A stretch of DNA of 64,000 nt from Perca fluviatilis (Eukaryota > Chordata > Actinopteri > Perciformes > Percidae), in contig NC_053133.1 of assembly GCF_010015445.1 (NCBI RefSeq), positions 1,178,001 through 1,242,000 on the forward strand. Reading direction: 5' to 3'. Position 1 is the first letter of the stretch, and each line of letters opens with the position of its first letter. The notes under the pieces are model-generated. The model was not told the origin of the DNA. It saw nothing but the letters and a program-made list of their open reading frames with translations, and did no database searches. The translations under genes were made by a program, and so were the position numbers. Below are positions 44,036 to 54,870 of this stretch, in pieces.

Positions 44036-44086
44036 GAGATAGATAGATAGATAGATAGATAGAATAGATAGATAGATAAATAGATT
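44036..44086. repeat. (GATA)n microsatellite
   Basis: GATA units with one interruption (AGAATAG), abutting the A-rich end of the SINE; probably grew from its tail. Confidence 0.95.
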
Positions 44087-44091
44087 TATCC

Positions 44092-44274
44092 TTTTTTGGG
44101 GGCATTTTTAAGCCTTTATTTAGAGAGGACAGCTGAAGGCATGAAAGTGGAGAGAGAGGGGGAATGACATGCAGCAAAGGGCCGCAGGTCAGAGTCGAAC
44201 CGGCATCCGCTGCGTCGAGGAATAAACCTCTATATATGGGCGCCTGCTCTACCAGGTGAGTTACCCAGGCGCCC
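44092..44274 (-). mobile_element. tRNA-derived SINE, full-length-looking
   Basis: On the minus strand: GGCGCCTGGGTAACTCACCT, AGAGCAGGCGCCCATATATA, GGTTCGACTCTGACC (B box), CATGTCATTCCCCCTCTCTC, and a GCCCCCAAAAAA tail. A and B boxes for RNA polymerase III are recognisable. The tRNA-like head makes it a SINE and not a tRNA gene. Confidence 0.85.
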
Positions 44275-44371
44275 AATATTTATTGTAACTGTACAAGTAC
44301 AATATAATGTTGTTTGGATGAATCCTGTTAATACCAACATGAAAGAGAGAAACTTCAGAGGTAAAACTAAT

Positions 44372-45345
44372 AACTAGGGCTGGGCAACAACTAAAAGTTT
44401 TAATCACGATTAATCGCATGATTTACCTGATTAATTGCGATTAATCGCATTGTTATACGCAAAATCCAATAATGAATTCAAAAGTAGTGTATAGCGCAAT
44501 TTTATTTTAAATGTTCTGCCATATGAACGAAAGTGCCATAACATTTGTTCTGCAAACACTTAACATCACCATTTTGTTTATACAGTAGCAGTTAAATAAA
44601 ATATTTAGTGTAAATCTCAGCTTAAACAATGTAATCAAAGCAAATACAAAATTAAAGCTTATTGCCACTGCTAGGGCATTCATGTTATCCTGTTTGTTAT
44701 ATATAAAATAAAACTGACCACAAAATCCTGAGCCACAATCATAAAATTAAAACAGACAATTTCTGAGATAAAAGCAGAAACATTTTTTTTCTTTTATCAG
44801 GGAGTAGCATAACCAGTCTATATCCAGTACCAAATGTCCCTGTTATAACCAGTCTATGTCCAGTACCAAATGTCCCTGTTAGAGGTTTATCGGAGGTGAA
44901 GCACAAACGTTTCAGCATAATGTCTCCCCTCTGTTTTCATTACAGTCAGAGCATGTGAATGCAGCGCCCACTGTTCATCAATATAATGCACTGTAACTCC
45001 GAGGTAATTATGGTTACCCAGTGATGTCCAGTAGTCCCCAGTGAGAGTAACACGTTGTAAAGTTGTCGCATTTTTGGTCCTCTCCTTTTCATACAGCTCG
45101 TGTATTCTTCTTGTGATGGTGCATCTTGTAAAATCTCATACCTGCCGTCATTTGTTGCGATTCTCAGAATGTTTCTCAGACCGACGTCCTCCACAACACT
45201 AATGGGCCTGCAGTCTGTAGCTATCCACTTCCCCATGGCATTTGTTAGCTTCTCTTGACTTTGTTTATCTATACTTCTCCCACACGCTGCATCTAACGTA
45301 GTCTGCCGACGCGCCACTGTTTGTTTTGTTGAATGATTTACTACT
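44372..45345 (-). mobile_element. hAT element fragment (Ac/ZBED-like)
   Basis: It begins with TAGGGCTGGGCAACAACTAA and the AATCGCGATTAATCGCAT signature common at hAT ends, then non-coding sequence, and a transposase piece at 44946-45317. The other terminus is not resolved; the element may be 5'-deleted. Confidence 0.65.
44946..45317 (-). pseudogene. hAT transposase fragment
   Basis: A 123-codon frame reads RQTTLDAACGRSIDKQSQEK, AMGKWIATDCRPISVVEDVG, LRNILRIATND and RYEI, the N-terminal helical region of Ac/ZBED-type hAT transposases. The next part (TGDYWTSLGNHNYLGVTVHY in another frame) corresponds to the first catalytic-Asp region. A shift around 45010-45050 breaks it. The BED zinc finger upstream and the catalytic C-terminal half are missing. 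Confidence 0.8.
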
Positions 45346-45535
45346 AATAACTAAACAAAAGTAAGTGGAAAAAAGATAACTGACAATATATAGTATGTAT
45401 TGTATATTCACGGAATGAAGAGTTTAATGACAATGGTGGGTTAGAACAGGTGAGTTGTTACAAGGGGTCAGGGGAGGTATCTAGTAGTGTAACATCCCTG
45501 TGAAATGTTTATTTAGTGTGGTTGTTCAGGCTAAA

Positions 45536-45832
45536 ATGGACTGTTTTTATATATTGCGCTTTTCTAGTCTTAACGACTTTAACATAGTACAGGAACCATT
45601 CACCATTCACACACATTCATACACTGTGGCCGAGGCTGCCGTACAAGGTGCCACCTGCTCATCAGGTAAACATTCACACACATTTACACTCCGATGGCGC
45701 AGCATCGGGGGCAACTCGGGGTTCAGTGTCTTGCCCAAGGACACTTCGGCATGGAACTGCAGGGCCAGGGATCGAACCACCAACCTTCCGATTGGCAGGC
45801 AACCTCTCTACCACTTAGCCACAGCCGCCCCC
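45536..45832 (-). mobile_element. tRNA-derived SINE, second family
   Basis: On the minus strand it starts GGCGGCTGTGGCTAAGTGGT (A-box-like), then GGTGGTTCGATCCCTGGCC (B box) and continues with CCGAAGTGTCCTTGGGCAAG and a body with ATGAATGTGTGTGAATGG. The layout differs from the 44092 family. A C-run at 45827-45836 follows. Confidence 0.7.
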
Positions 45833-46962
45833 CCCCCCAAAAAAAGGGCTCTATGTTTTTCGGAACAGTATAAAGGGTGAAAATGCTGTGTGAAGGGGGA
45901 GTCAGGTGTATCACATATCTATGCTTTACATTTTCCATGTGTTATACTTATGGATCATGGACCTTTGCTTTTAAAGAGCAATGTATGTATAGTATAATGC
46001 TTGTGCTACTTTGGAACTATGCTTTTAAAGGACAATGTGGGTGGCTCTTAAAAGAGCCATTAGGTTATGCAGCTGCTGGATCTGTTTATGGCTGGACCTG
46101 CCAAGGAACAGCGCCCTTTCGCTCAAATAAGAAGTGAAGTTGCCTCTCACTCTCAAGGCCTCCCGTGGGGCATTGTTAGCAGACATCCTGGAAACTCCTC
46201 GGAGACAACTACCATCACCAGGTCTATGGTAACTACCTGCCCTGTGCCTTCTCCTCAGGGTTATGACGCGCAGGTAGTTGTGGAGAACACAAGTGGCTCT
46301 GACACACGTCTCAGCAGTGGTGGGGCTGACAGCCATCACTCTTCTGTACATTCTCCACTGTGAAGACAGAATGCCAAAAGCACACTCAACTACAAGCCTG
46401 GCACGACTGAGGCGGTAGTTGTACACCCTCTGCTCTCCAGGGACATGGGGGCCAGGGAAAGGGCGCATAAGGTTCCTGCGGAGGGGAAAAGCCTCATCTC
46501 CCACAAACACAAAGGGCATAGGACCACGAGGCTCAGACCCAGGGATGACCGCATCTTCAGGGAGGTCCAGGGTGCCATGTCGGAGGCCCTCACCAAAGGC
46601 AGAGTTGTAGAGTGATCTGCCATCACTCGTCCTGCCATATCCACCAACGTCAACTACCCTGAAGAGGTAGTCGGCATCGACCACTGCCAACAGCACGATG
46701 GAATATGTGCCCTTGTAGTATATGATACAGGGAGCCAGAGTTGTCTGGAGCCTGGGTGATCATGTGCTTCCCATTCACCGAACCAAGACAGTTGGGGAAG
46801 TTCCAGCAACGCCAGTCCTCTATGCATGGTGCAGGCAGGTACTCAGGCAGCAGGGCATCCCAGATAGCAGCTGACACCTCTTACACTACTCTTCCCACAG
46901 TGTAGCAGTCCACTCTGTAGCTGCTGGATATTGTCCTGAACCAATCCCCTGTTGAGAGGTAT

Positions 46963-47238
46963 CTGTGAAGATATGAAGACATATTGAGTTACATTTGCAT
47001 GTAGTATATTCAGGTAGTACACATTAACCAGTGGTCCTAACATGATCATACACTACTCAATGAAATACCCTATTCATGTTGAGTAGCTATTCATGAAACA
47101 AAGTTGCTTAAAAATCATATTGAGTGAATGTCCACTACTGAATTAAACTAGAATTGAAAATAAAGTGATGTATTCCGATGAATCAACCTGCCATAATCAT
47201 TCGATAACTGTATTATCTGTGTAAGTGCAGTAGCCTAC
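46963..47238 (-). other. Intron of Harbinger transposase
   Basis: On the minus strand the exon ends CTATTTGTCTACG with GTAGGCTAC following, and TATCTTCACAG precedes ATACCTCTCAACAGG. Joining the exons gives a continuous LAICLRYLSTGD protein. Length 276 bp. Confidence 0.75.
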
Positions 47239-47362
47239 CGTAGACAAATAGCAAGGCGCTGAGCAGGACCAATTGCCTGACGAAAAAAGGTGTTCGTCTT
47301 GGCAATCCGGGGTGCCACTCGCGCCAGCGGCTCGTCGAACAGCTCCTTGGACAGCCTGAAAT

Positions 47363-48973
47363 GTATGGAGGGAATATTTATTCATAATTCAAATTGAAAG
47401 TCCAAAGAGAAAACGACGCAAGAGCAAATTAAAAATAGTATTATTTTAATTAAAAATAGTATTATTTTACTACGCTACTAGGAAAAATCATGCCATAATT
47501 AAATGTGAAATGTAAAAGCTTAAATGGAAATACTTAAATTAAAATCTCAAATAGAAAATTTTTATTTTAGCCTTTCCCCTTTATAACTTTCAGTTTTCAA
47601 TTTGACATTTTATCTTTTGAATTTTATGTTTTACATTTCACATTGACATTTTAAGATTCACCTTTTAGAGTTCGACTTAACATTAAGCTTTTCATTTAGA
47701 AGTGACAGATGTCAATTTAAATGAGGAGCCCAACGGCTGGTGGGGGGGTCTGAAACCACTTCCACCTAGTATTAGAGTACTAGAGTATTACCAGCCGCCG
47801 GTAAGCAAGCGATCCCGGCCACCGCCAGCTGGCTGTCACCTAAGACTGGAGCTTTTGGCCATACATTTTTGTAAAACTGGCCATATTCAAACTGTACACA
47901 GTTAATTTCTCGCATAAAACAGTCTCAGAAATAAATTTAGTGGTGAAATAGCAGACGAAAAAAGCAATCAATTCTAGAATCTTGATCGGGAGTTTGCCGT
48001 AGTAGCAGCAGGCAACAACTGGAAACTTTTACAATTTTCGTCTGCTATTTCACCACTCATTTCCCCACAACTTTATCTAATTATAAGCACGGTTCAATCA
48101 CGCGAGGCTCAGCTGCAGCTCATCTAGAGATTCGGCATCATCACCGTTACAGCCCGTAGCGATGTGCCCCAGCCCCGGGCAAGGGAAGGAGACTGGCTTC
48201 TCCAGCAGGCTGAACCGGGCTCCCTCCCTCCCTTCCCCGCTCACATCGCTACCTGGATGTGTGACGGCTAGACGAAAAAAAGGGGACACGCCGAATCTCT
48301 ATGAGCCGCAGCCGAGCCGCGAGATTCTAGAATTGATTGCTTTTTTCGTCTGAGACTGTTTTATGCGAGAAATTAATTGTGTACAGTTTGAATATGGGCA
48401 GTTTTACAAAAATGTATGGCCAATTGCACATTTTCTCCGATATGTTGTCACACTTGGAAGCTCCAGTCTTAGGTGACAGCCAGCTGGCGGTGGCCGGGAT
48501 CGCTTGCTTACCGGCGGCCAGTAATACTCACAGCAACCGCTGTAGGTGGAAGATGTTTCAGACCCCCCCCACCAGCCGTTGGGCCACGCCTCCTCATTTA
48601 AATTGACACCTGTCACTTCTAAATGAAAAGCTTAATGTGAAATCAAAATCTAAAAGGTGAATCTTAAAATGTCAAATGTAAAACATAAAATTCTAAACAT
48701 AAAATTAAAAAGATAAAATGTCAAAATGTCAAAATGAAAATTATAAAGGGGAAAGGCTAAAATAAAATGATTTCTGTTTTTCTATTTGAGATTTTAATTT
48801 AAGTATTTCCATTTAAGCTTTTACATTTCACATTTAATTATGGCATGATTTTTCCTAGTAGCGTAGTAAAATAATACTATTTTTAATTAAAATAATACTA
48901 TTTTTAATTTGATCTTGGTTTGTTTTCTCTTTGGACTTTCAATTGGAATTATGAATAAATATTCCCTCCATAC
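47363..48973. mobile_element. Fold-back element inserted in transposase exon
   Basis: 1611 bp with perfect terminal inverted repeats starting GTATGGAGGGAATATTTATT and flanked by AAAT (47359-47362 and 48974-48977). Imperfect inverse arms run about 700 bp inward: for example TTAGAAGTGACAGATGTCAA at 47697 and TTGACACCTGTCACTTCTAA at 48602, and GCCAGCTGGCTGTCACCTAA at 47824 and its inverse near 48465. The central ~250 bp is single. No coding sequence is present. It lies inside the coding sequence of the Harbinger transposase, after the codon for His in REHF. Confidence 0.85.
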
Positions 48974-49143
48974 AAATGTTCCCTGAACATGTCATCGTCA
49001 ATCGGTGGTACTCCCCACACTCCCGCCAGGCAACTTCACTCCGGATAGGGGTGAACCCAGTGGCGACAACGTGGCTTCTTCCTCCGCAGGTAGAGCAGAG
49101 CAGCTACAATGATCCTTCTCTTTTTCGATTCATCAAAATCCAT

Positions 49144-50100
49144 ATGTATACACATCACTTCTCCCTCCAAATTTCATAATTCAAGGGGGAAGAAGTTGGT
49201 TTCGAGCAACTATTTTAAAAACACAACATTCCCGACTGGCTCAAAACCACGGCCATAGCGGTAAACTTGAGGAATGCCCATCAACGTACAAATGAGGGGA
49301 GGCGTCACGACACCACGCTGCAGTCGTGTCACAAAAGTGGATCCGCAGTGTAAGTCATCTTACAGCGCTGCAGTAGAGCTACAACTATGCCCGGTGCGTC
49401 CCATAGAGACATTAAAGATGCTGAAAGCCACTGACCATGCATCATTATTTGATGAGTTGGGAATGGGAATGGGTTGGTTCTCAGCTGCAGTAAATACACT
49501 CCCAAACAACAGAGAGAGCCTGAAAATCTAAGGTGTGTGTGATTCCTGTTTTTTGTAAACATGTATAGTGGTAGCAATCCAATAAAAATGCTTCCTGGAA
49601 AGAAAGTAAATATACTGATCTATGTTTTACTGCTGCTTCTTACAACTTCACTTTATTGGTCTTTAGATTGTTAATCAACATGAAATGTGGGTCTCAAGCT
49701 AAAAGCTCTACATTGAAAACAGGCCAGATCATCCTCTATAAAAAATGAAATATAACATTAACATCTTCACCCCACTCTCATGTCTTTACGGGCTAAAAGC
49801 ATGAAGCAAAAGCCAGTGAAGTGATATTGCCAGGGACACCAAAGCACAGTAAATGTGCTGTTGCCTGAACAAGAATCCCCTTGATGATATTTAATACACA
49901 TTATGTGTATTAAAAGTTGTATAAGTTTTGAGTCACATGTAACCCATGTTAAAATATGACATAAATAAGAATAAATAGTTTAAAAGCTGCATAAATAAGT
50001 TTGAAAGTTAAGTGATTCATTTAATGTAAGTTAATTCATCAGAGTTAATTAAAAATGTTAATACAACAATAATTTAATGTTTAAGATTAAAAGTATGCTG
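49144..50100. other. Unassigned, includes a possible terminal exon
   Basis: The Harbinger right end should lie at the start of this stretch but is not resolved. At 49366-49531 (plus strand) a plausible acceptor (CATCTTACAG) precedes an open frame of about 55 codons with IETLKMLKATDHASLFDEL and GMGWFSAAVNTLPNN, ending in TAA at 49529-49531; AATAAAA follows at about 49580. This could be a host terminal exon or chance. I do not recognise it. Confidence 0.3.
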
Positions 50101-50731
50101 ACAGAAAATTCATGTCGCTGCCCCATTAAGGGATTAGCGACGCTAGACGCAACACCTCAGTGATGCTGCAGCAGAGACCTGAGGAGAAATCGGAGAGAAC
50201 GAGCAGTAGTTAATAAGCAGAGAATAGAGTGGAAAAGTTGATTTTGCAGTTGAAAAACATAACTTAACTGGTCGGGAACTGACGAGGATTTTATGAGAAC
50301 TAAGCCACACCGGTTTTGGTGAGTTTTGTGTTGTTTTCTCTCATTTTTGCCGTGTTGTACCTTTTTTTTCTCTGGCGGAAAGCTAATGCTAAAAACGTAG
50401 CTGTTTACAAGGAAATGCTTCGTCATAAACTGTTTACCAGTTAATATTTTGGGTTTATGAAGACTGTGAATATTATAAAAGTGAATGTATGCTTTGTAAA
50501 TGAAAGATGTGTGCGGTAGTTTGTGTGGGAAAACAGAGCCGTGAGTTAAAAGAGACCCGCCCCGCCGCCATTTTTAAGGTGAAAAAGCACCGTAGCAGTA
50601 ACGTTACAACTCAGAGACTGATTTAAAAAGAGATTTATGCTACGTTTACACGTGGCCGGCTATTTTCATAAACGGACAATTCAACCTCTCCGTTTTCAGA
50701 AAAGTGTTAGTTTATATGTACCCGTGTATAT
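50101..50731. repeat. Unclassified dispersed repeat (left part)
   Basis: The segment near 50637-50731 (GCTACGTTTACACGTGGCCG) and the segment at about 51162-51260 (TGTAGGTGGCAGTGTAACGAG) look like one fish repeat interrupted by the hAT MITE at 50732-51161. Class unknown. The part before 50600 carries nothing recognisable. Confidence 0.4.
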
Positions 50732-51161
50732 CAGTCCCTCCAGAAAAACGCGATTATGCGATCGCATGATTCAATGCATAATCAGCCAAAGTACGCATAT
50801 TCATGCGAGGACCGCATTTTTTCAAATATGCCGCACTTTCGCCGCATAAATTGCCGATTTCCGCACATCAACAACATTTAATATTATATTATTTGTATAT
50901 ATTTTTGTATCTTATTTTTTTACTTATTGCAATGACTGAATATCTGTAAACTATTTTTGGAAATTAAGTTTAAAAAAAGCAGGGTGTTGGGGGAATCACT
51001 TTTTCATCAAACCACAGTTTTTGCAAGTTCCCGCATTTTTTGCAAGTTCCCGCAATTTCATCGCATAAAATTGCATAAATATCCCGCATATTCCATTGCA
51101 TTTTTAAGAAAACATGCCGCATAATCAAGGATTTTTGCCCGCAACAATCACAAAAAAACTG
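50732..51161. mobile_element. hAT-type non-autonomous element
   Basis: It starts CAGTCCCTCCAGAAAAACGC and contains repeated CCGCAT/TTGCAAGTTCCCGCA motifs, ending near AAAAAAACTG. The 8-bp flanks GTGTATAT and GTATGTAT agree at six positions, fitting an aged hAT duplication. No coding sequence. Confidence 0.55.
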
Positions 51162-52255
51162 GTATGTATGCCGTCAATGCAGTCAAGAGCATGCCAGACC
51201 TGTAGGTGGCAGTGTAACGAGAAGCTCAAGCCCACGTTAGCTTATGACCGGTTACACAGGTCAGGTTTTTTGCTCGGGCTGAAGCTCGGTCGGAGGATTG
51301 GTCTGCAGTGTGCGGGCGTGCACGTGCACAGACGGGATTCAAGATGGCGAGCCAGACCCAGACCTTCAACTCATCTTCTCCAGCGCATCAGTGAGGAAAT
51401 CTTCTGCGTATGGTGACTCGCTGCCAGAGTGGTAGGGGTATCAGGAATTGGTTTTGAACTGAACTGAGAACTGACTGAATTATTATTTTTGGACTGAATC
51501 AAACTGAAACTCTTCATTGAACTGAATAATTGAACTCACATTTGGACTTGAACTTGAATTTAAGGTGTTATACTTTTACTTTCACATTGAGTTCATATTT
51601 TTGAATGTGATTTTAAATGATTGTCGTCCACTTTGATTTGATTGTGTAATTGAAGGTTTTCTCTTACCTGAAAAAGAGTCAACTCGGGAAGAAAAATAGG
51701 AATTTTAAAATAGGTGCAACCTAGGAAAAAGAGACTGGTCTAACTTAGATTAGTTTGACTAAAATAACTTAGGTGAACTAAAGAACAAAAAGAGTGAAAT
51801 ACCTTTTCATTTATTATACTTACCTCATATTAAGAACCTGCAGGGTATTTGGGTTATACTGGTTAAGGTTAAGATAGCCGATTGGTCAGGGGATCTGTAC
51901 AAAATGGGGTTACGTTACCATGCGTAAGCATGGACGCCTGGCCAATAAATGCTATTGAAGGGCGGGTCTTGGCGTGGCCATAGTGGGATGGTGGACATCT
52001 GACTAGTGGGCTATAGGACCAAAGGGAATTTATCAGGTTATTGAGAGGTCGGAACAATGGAGTGTCGGAGAAATGGCATGGCACCGGGACCAGTGGCGGA
52101 TCTAGAAAATTTGACATGGGGTGGCAAAGGGGTAGCAAGAGATCTTGGCAGGGTGGCAGGGGAAGATGGTACTTGGGAACCCCCATATGTAAACGCACTG
52201 CTATGCCCTACTATGCCTTGCTACGCCCTGAACTGCTACAACTATGATTTCTAGT
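51162..52255. other. Unassigned stretch with CTGAA-rich section
   Basis: A GAACTGAA-type low-complexity section lies at about 51450-51560. No gene is supported. Confidence 0.45.
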
Positions 52256-52620
52256 CATAGTTCCATTATCTTTATTGTTACTATAATTGCCACCGTTCAT
52301 CATACCAACTGCTATAATTATTATGAATCATATTTCTCTGTATCTGTACATCTGTATCTGTCTCTGTGTCCCAACTGGCAGTGGCAGATGGCTGCCCCCC
52401 AAGAGCCTGGGTCTGTCTGAGGTTTCTGCCTAAAAGGAAGTTTTTCCTCGCCACTGTTGCACCAAATGCTTGCGTTTGGGGGAACTACTGGAATTGTTGT
52501 GTCTTTGTAAATTATAGTGTGGTCTAGACCTACTCTATCTGTAAAGTGTCTTGACAAGAGTGAACTCTTGTTATGATTTGATACTATAAATAAAATTGAA
52601 TTTAGCTGAAATTGAATTAA
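52256..52620 (+). mobile_element. LINE 3' UTR (Rex/CR1-like)
   Basis: The segment contains AGAGCCTGGGTCTGTCTGAG, TTTTTCCTCGCCACTGTTGC and ends TAAATAAAATTGAATTTAG. This 3' UTR is very common in fish genomes; its relative on the minus strand is at 61783-62385 (ATAGTATCAAATCATAACAAG). No coding sequence remains. Confidence 0.7.
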
Positions 52621-52802
52621 ATGGCTTGATCATATTTACTGATATAAATAGAACAGACAATAGAACAGAATGTGTCTTGTTTTACCAGTAATTATGATCA
52701 AACAAAAGGTCAAACTAATGCTATGATAAACTGTAAAACATCATTAGATAATCTATGTATATATGTAAATCTTTATATATCTAACCATATAACATATACA
52801 AC

Positions 52803-52926
52803 TAAGGGTGTCACGATTTAAATTTTAATTCGAAATTGACTGAAATTAAGTCACAATCTCGAACTTCCAATTAAAAAATGTAAAAATGTAATCGAATCGA
52901 AGATTTGTAGAATCATGACACCCCTA
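52803..52926. mobile_element. hAT MITE, 124 bp, perfect 8-bp TSD
   Basis: Termini TAAGGGTGTCACG and CATGACACCCCTA are flanked by TATACAAC on both sides (52795-52802 and 52927-52934), an exact 8-bp duplication as made by hAT transposases. Confidence 0.9.
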
Positions 52927-52994
52927 TATACAACCGAATGGAAATTGCCAAAAACTGAAAATGCTACTGTACTGCAATTTATATGCAAGGAGAA

Positions 52995-53280
52995 TATAAA
53001 CAAACCATATGGTCCAGGGGTAGCTGCAGGCCTTGTCATCTTCATTTGCCTCCTCCTGATCACTCTCTGCCTCTGTCCCTCTCTCTGAATCTGCAGCCTC
53101 CCCTTCATCCATCACAGTCAATTCTTCCTTTCCCTCTATTCTTTCACTTATTTCTGCATCTCCTTCTGTGGTCTTCTCCTGCTCTGGCCCGCCTGGTCTC
53201 TCCAGTTTACTGCCTTCTCCTTCATTTCCCTCCTTCTCTTCCTCCTGTGCACTACTCAGAATTTTCTTGGCTGGCAATAC
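52995..53280 (-). other. Possible host exon, acidic Glu-rich
   Basis: An open minus-strand segment of about 95 codons begins after GGGGGTATTGCCAG (a possible acceptor) and ends before GTTTGT (a possible donor). It encodes a very acidic polar stretch with EEEKEGNEGEGSKLERPGG, GKEELTVMDEGEAADSERG and ESDQEEANEDDKAC. There is no conserved domain. It is not part of any repeat I can see, so it may be an exon of a host protein with a disordered region, or a purine-rich chance frame. Confidence 0.35.
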
Positions 53281-53366
53281 CCCCACTTTTACGCTTCAGC
53301 TAATATCTCCAGCTACTCTGGCCTGCAAAAGTCAAGATGTGAAAAGCTTTGGTTGTCCTTGTATTA

Positions 53367-54868
53367 CAGTACAGGCCAAAAGTTTGGACACACCTTCTCA
53401 TTCAATGCGTTTTCTTTATTTTCATGACTATTTACATTGTAGATTCTCACTGAAGGCATCAAAACTATGAATGAACACATATGGAATCATGTACTTAACA
53501 AAAAAGTGTGAAATAACTGAAAACATGTCTTATATGGTTTTTGAAATGGTTTTCACTTCACAGGTGTGCCTTGTTAGGCTTAATTAATGGAATTTATTTC
53601 CCTTATTAATGAGGTGGGGACCATCAGTTGTGTTGTGCAGAAGTCAGGTTGATACACAGCCGACAGCCCTATTGGACAACTGTTAGAATTCATATTATGG
53701 CAAGAACCAATCAGCTAAGTAAAGAGAAACGAGTGGCCACCATTACTTTAACAAATGAAGGTCAGTCAGTCCGGAAAATTGCAAAAACTTTGAATGTGTC
53801 CCCAAGTGCAGTCGCAAAAACCATCAAGCGCTACAACGAAACATGAGGACCGCCCCAGGAAAGGATGACCAAGAGTCACCTCTGCTGCTGAGGATAAGTT
53901 CATCCAAGTCACCAGCCTCAGAAATCGCAAGTTAACAGCAGCTCAGATTAGAGACCAGATGAATACCACACAGAGTTCTAGCAGCAGACACATCTCTAGA
54001 ACAACTGTTAAGAGGAGACTGCGCGAATCAGGCCTTCATGGTCAAGTAGCTGCTAGGAAACCACTGCTAAGGAGAGGCAACAAGCAGAAGAGATTTGTTT
54101 GGGCCAAGAAACACAAGGAATGGACGTTAGACTAGTGGAAATCTGAGATCTTTGGTTCCAACCCCCGTGTCTTTGTGCGATGCAGAAAAGGTGAACGGAT
54201 GGATTCTACATGCCTGGTTCCCACCGTGAAGCATGGAGGAAGAGGTGTGATGGTGTGGCGGTGCTTTCCTGGTGACACTGTTGGGGATTTATTCAAAATT
54301 GAAGGCATACTGAACCAGCATGGCTACCTCAGCATCCTGCAGCAACATGCCATCCCATCCGGTTTGCGTTTAGTTGGACCATCATTTATTTTTCAACAGG
54401 ACAATTACCCCAAACACACCTGTGTAAGGGCTATTTGACCAAGAAGGAGAGTGATGGAGTGCTGCGCCAGATGACCTGGCCTCCACAGTCACTGGACCTG
54501 AACCCAATCGAGATGGTTTGGGGTGAGGTGGACCGCAGAGTGAAGGCAAAAGGGCCAACAAGTGCTAAGCATCTCTGGGAACTCCTTCAAGACTGTTGGA
54601 AAACCATTTCAGGTGACTACCTCTTGAAGCTCATCAAGAGAATGCCAAGAGTGTGCAAAGCAGTAATCATAGCAAAGGGTAGCTACTTTGAAGAAACTAG
54701 AATATAAGACGTTTTCAGTTATTTCACACTTTTTTGTTAAGTATATCATTCCACATGTGTTCATTCATAGTTTTGATGCCTTCAGTGTGAATCTGCAATG
54801 TAAATAGTCATGAAAATAAAGGAAACTCATTGAATGAGAAGGTGTGTCCAAACTTTTGGCCTGTACTT
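53367..54868 (+). mobile_element. Tc1/mariner transposon, third copy
   Basis: Termini CAGTACAGGCCAAAAGTTTG and its inverse (ending about 54868) are flanked by TA (53365-53366 and 54869-54870); the last bases of the right end differ by one substitution from the left. About 200-bp inverted repeats include AGTGTGAAATAACTGAAAAC. Length 1502 bp, slightly short because of internal deletions in the transposase. Confidence 0.92.
53697..54707 (+). pseudogene. Tc1-like transposase, frameshifted and deleted
   Basis: Start at ATG 53697 (MARTNQLSKEKRVATITLTN). The N-terminal helix-turn-helix (SVRKIAKTLNVSPSAVAKTI) is intact to 53846, where a deletion changes frame. A middle piece reads SRTTVKRRLRESGLHGQVAA. 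A stop and a deletion at about 54130-54150 remove the segment with the first catalytic Asp. Then come GVMVWRCFPGDTVGDLFKIE, IFQQDNYPKHT (second Asp), a stop near 54436, and SLDLNPIEMVWGEVDRRVK (Glu) to the end at 54705-54707. It is not functional. Confidence 0.9.
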
Positions 54869-54870
54869 TA

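Larger units (their letters stand above)
46025..49143 (-). pseudogene. PIF/Harbinger transposase (HARBI1-like), interrupted
   Basis: A DDE transposase for PIF/Harbinger. The start is ATG at 49141-49143 (MDFDESKKRRIIVAALLY). Exon 1 continues RRKKPRCRHWVHP and MFREHF, then is split by the fold-back element (47363-48973) and resumes RLSKELFDEPLARVAPRIAK...LAICLR to 47239. A 276-bp intron (46963-47238, GTAGGC...TTCACAG) follows. The last exon has YLSTGDWF, FPNCLGSVNGKHM, AVVDADYLFRVVDVGGYG (Asp), FVFVGDEAFPL and YNYRLSRARLVVECAFGIL (Glu region), ending at 46025. Damage: frameshift in exon 1, a stop near 46888, a shift near 46700, and Asn for the first catalytic Asp. The 223-codon C-terminal stretch is open. 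Confidence 0.88.

Noticed and set aside
46067..46610. Plus-strand frames opposite the Harbinger transposase
   Set aside because: The minus strand carries clear DDE transposase motifs; these are antisense shadows.
54175..54707. Two separate small genes
   Set aside because: They are halves of one frameshifted Tc1 transposase between matching inverted repeats.
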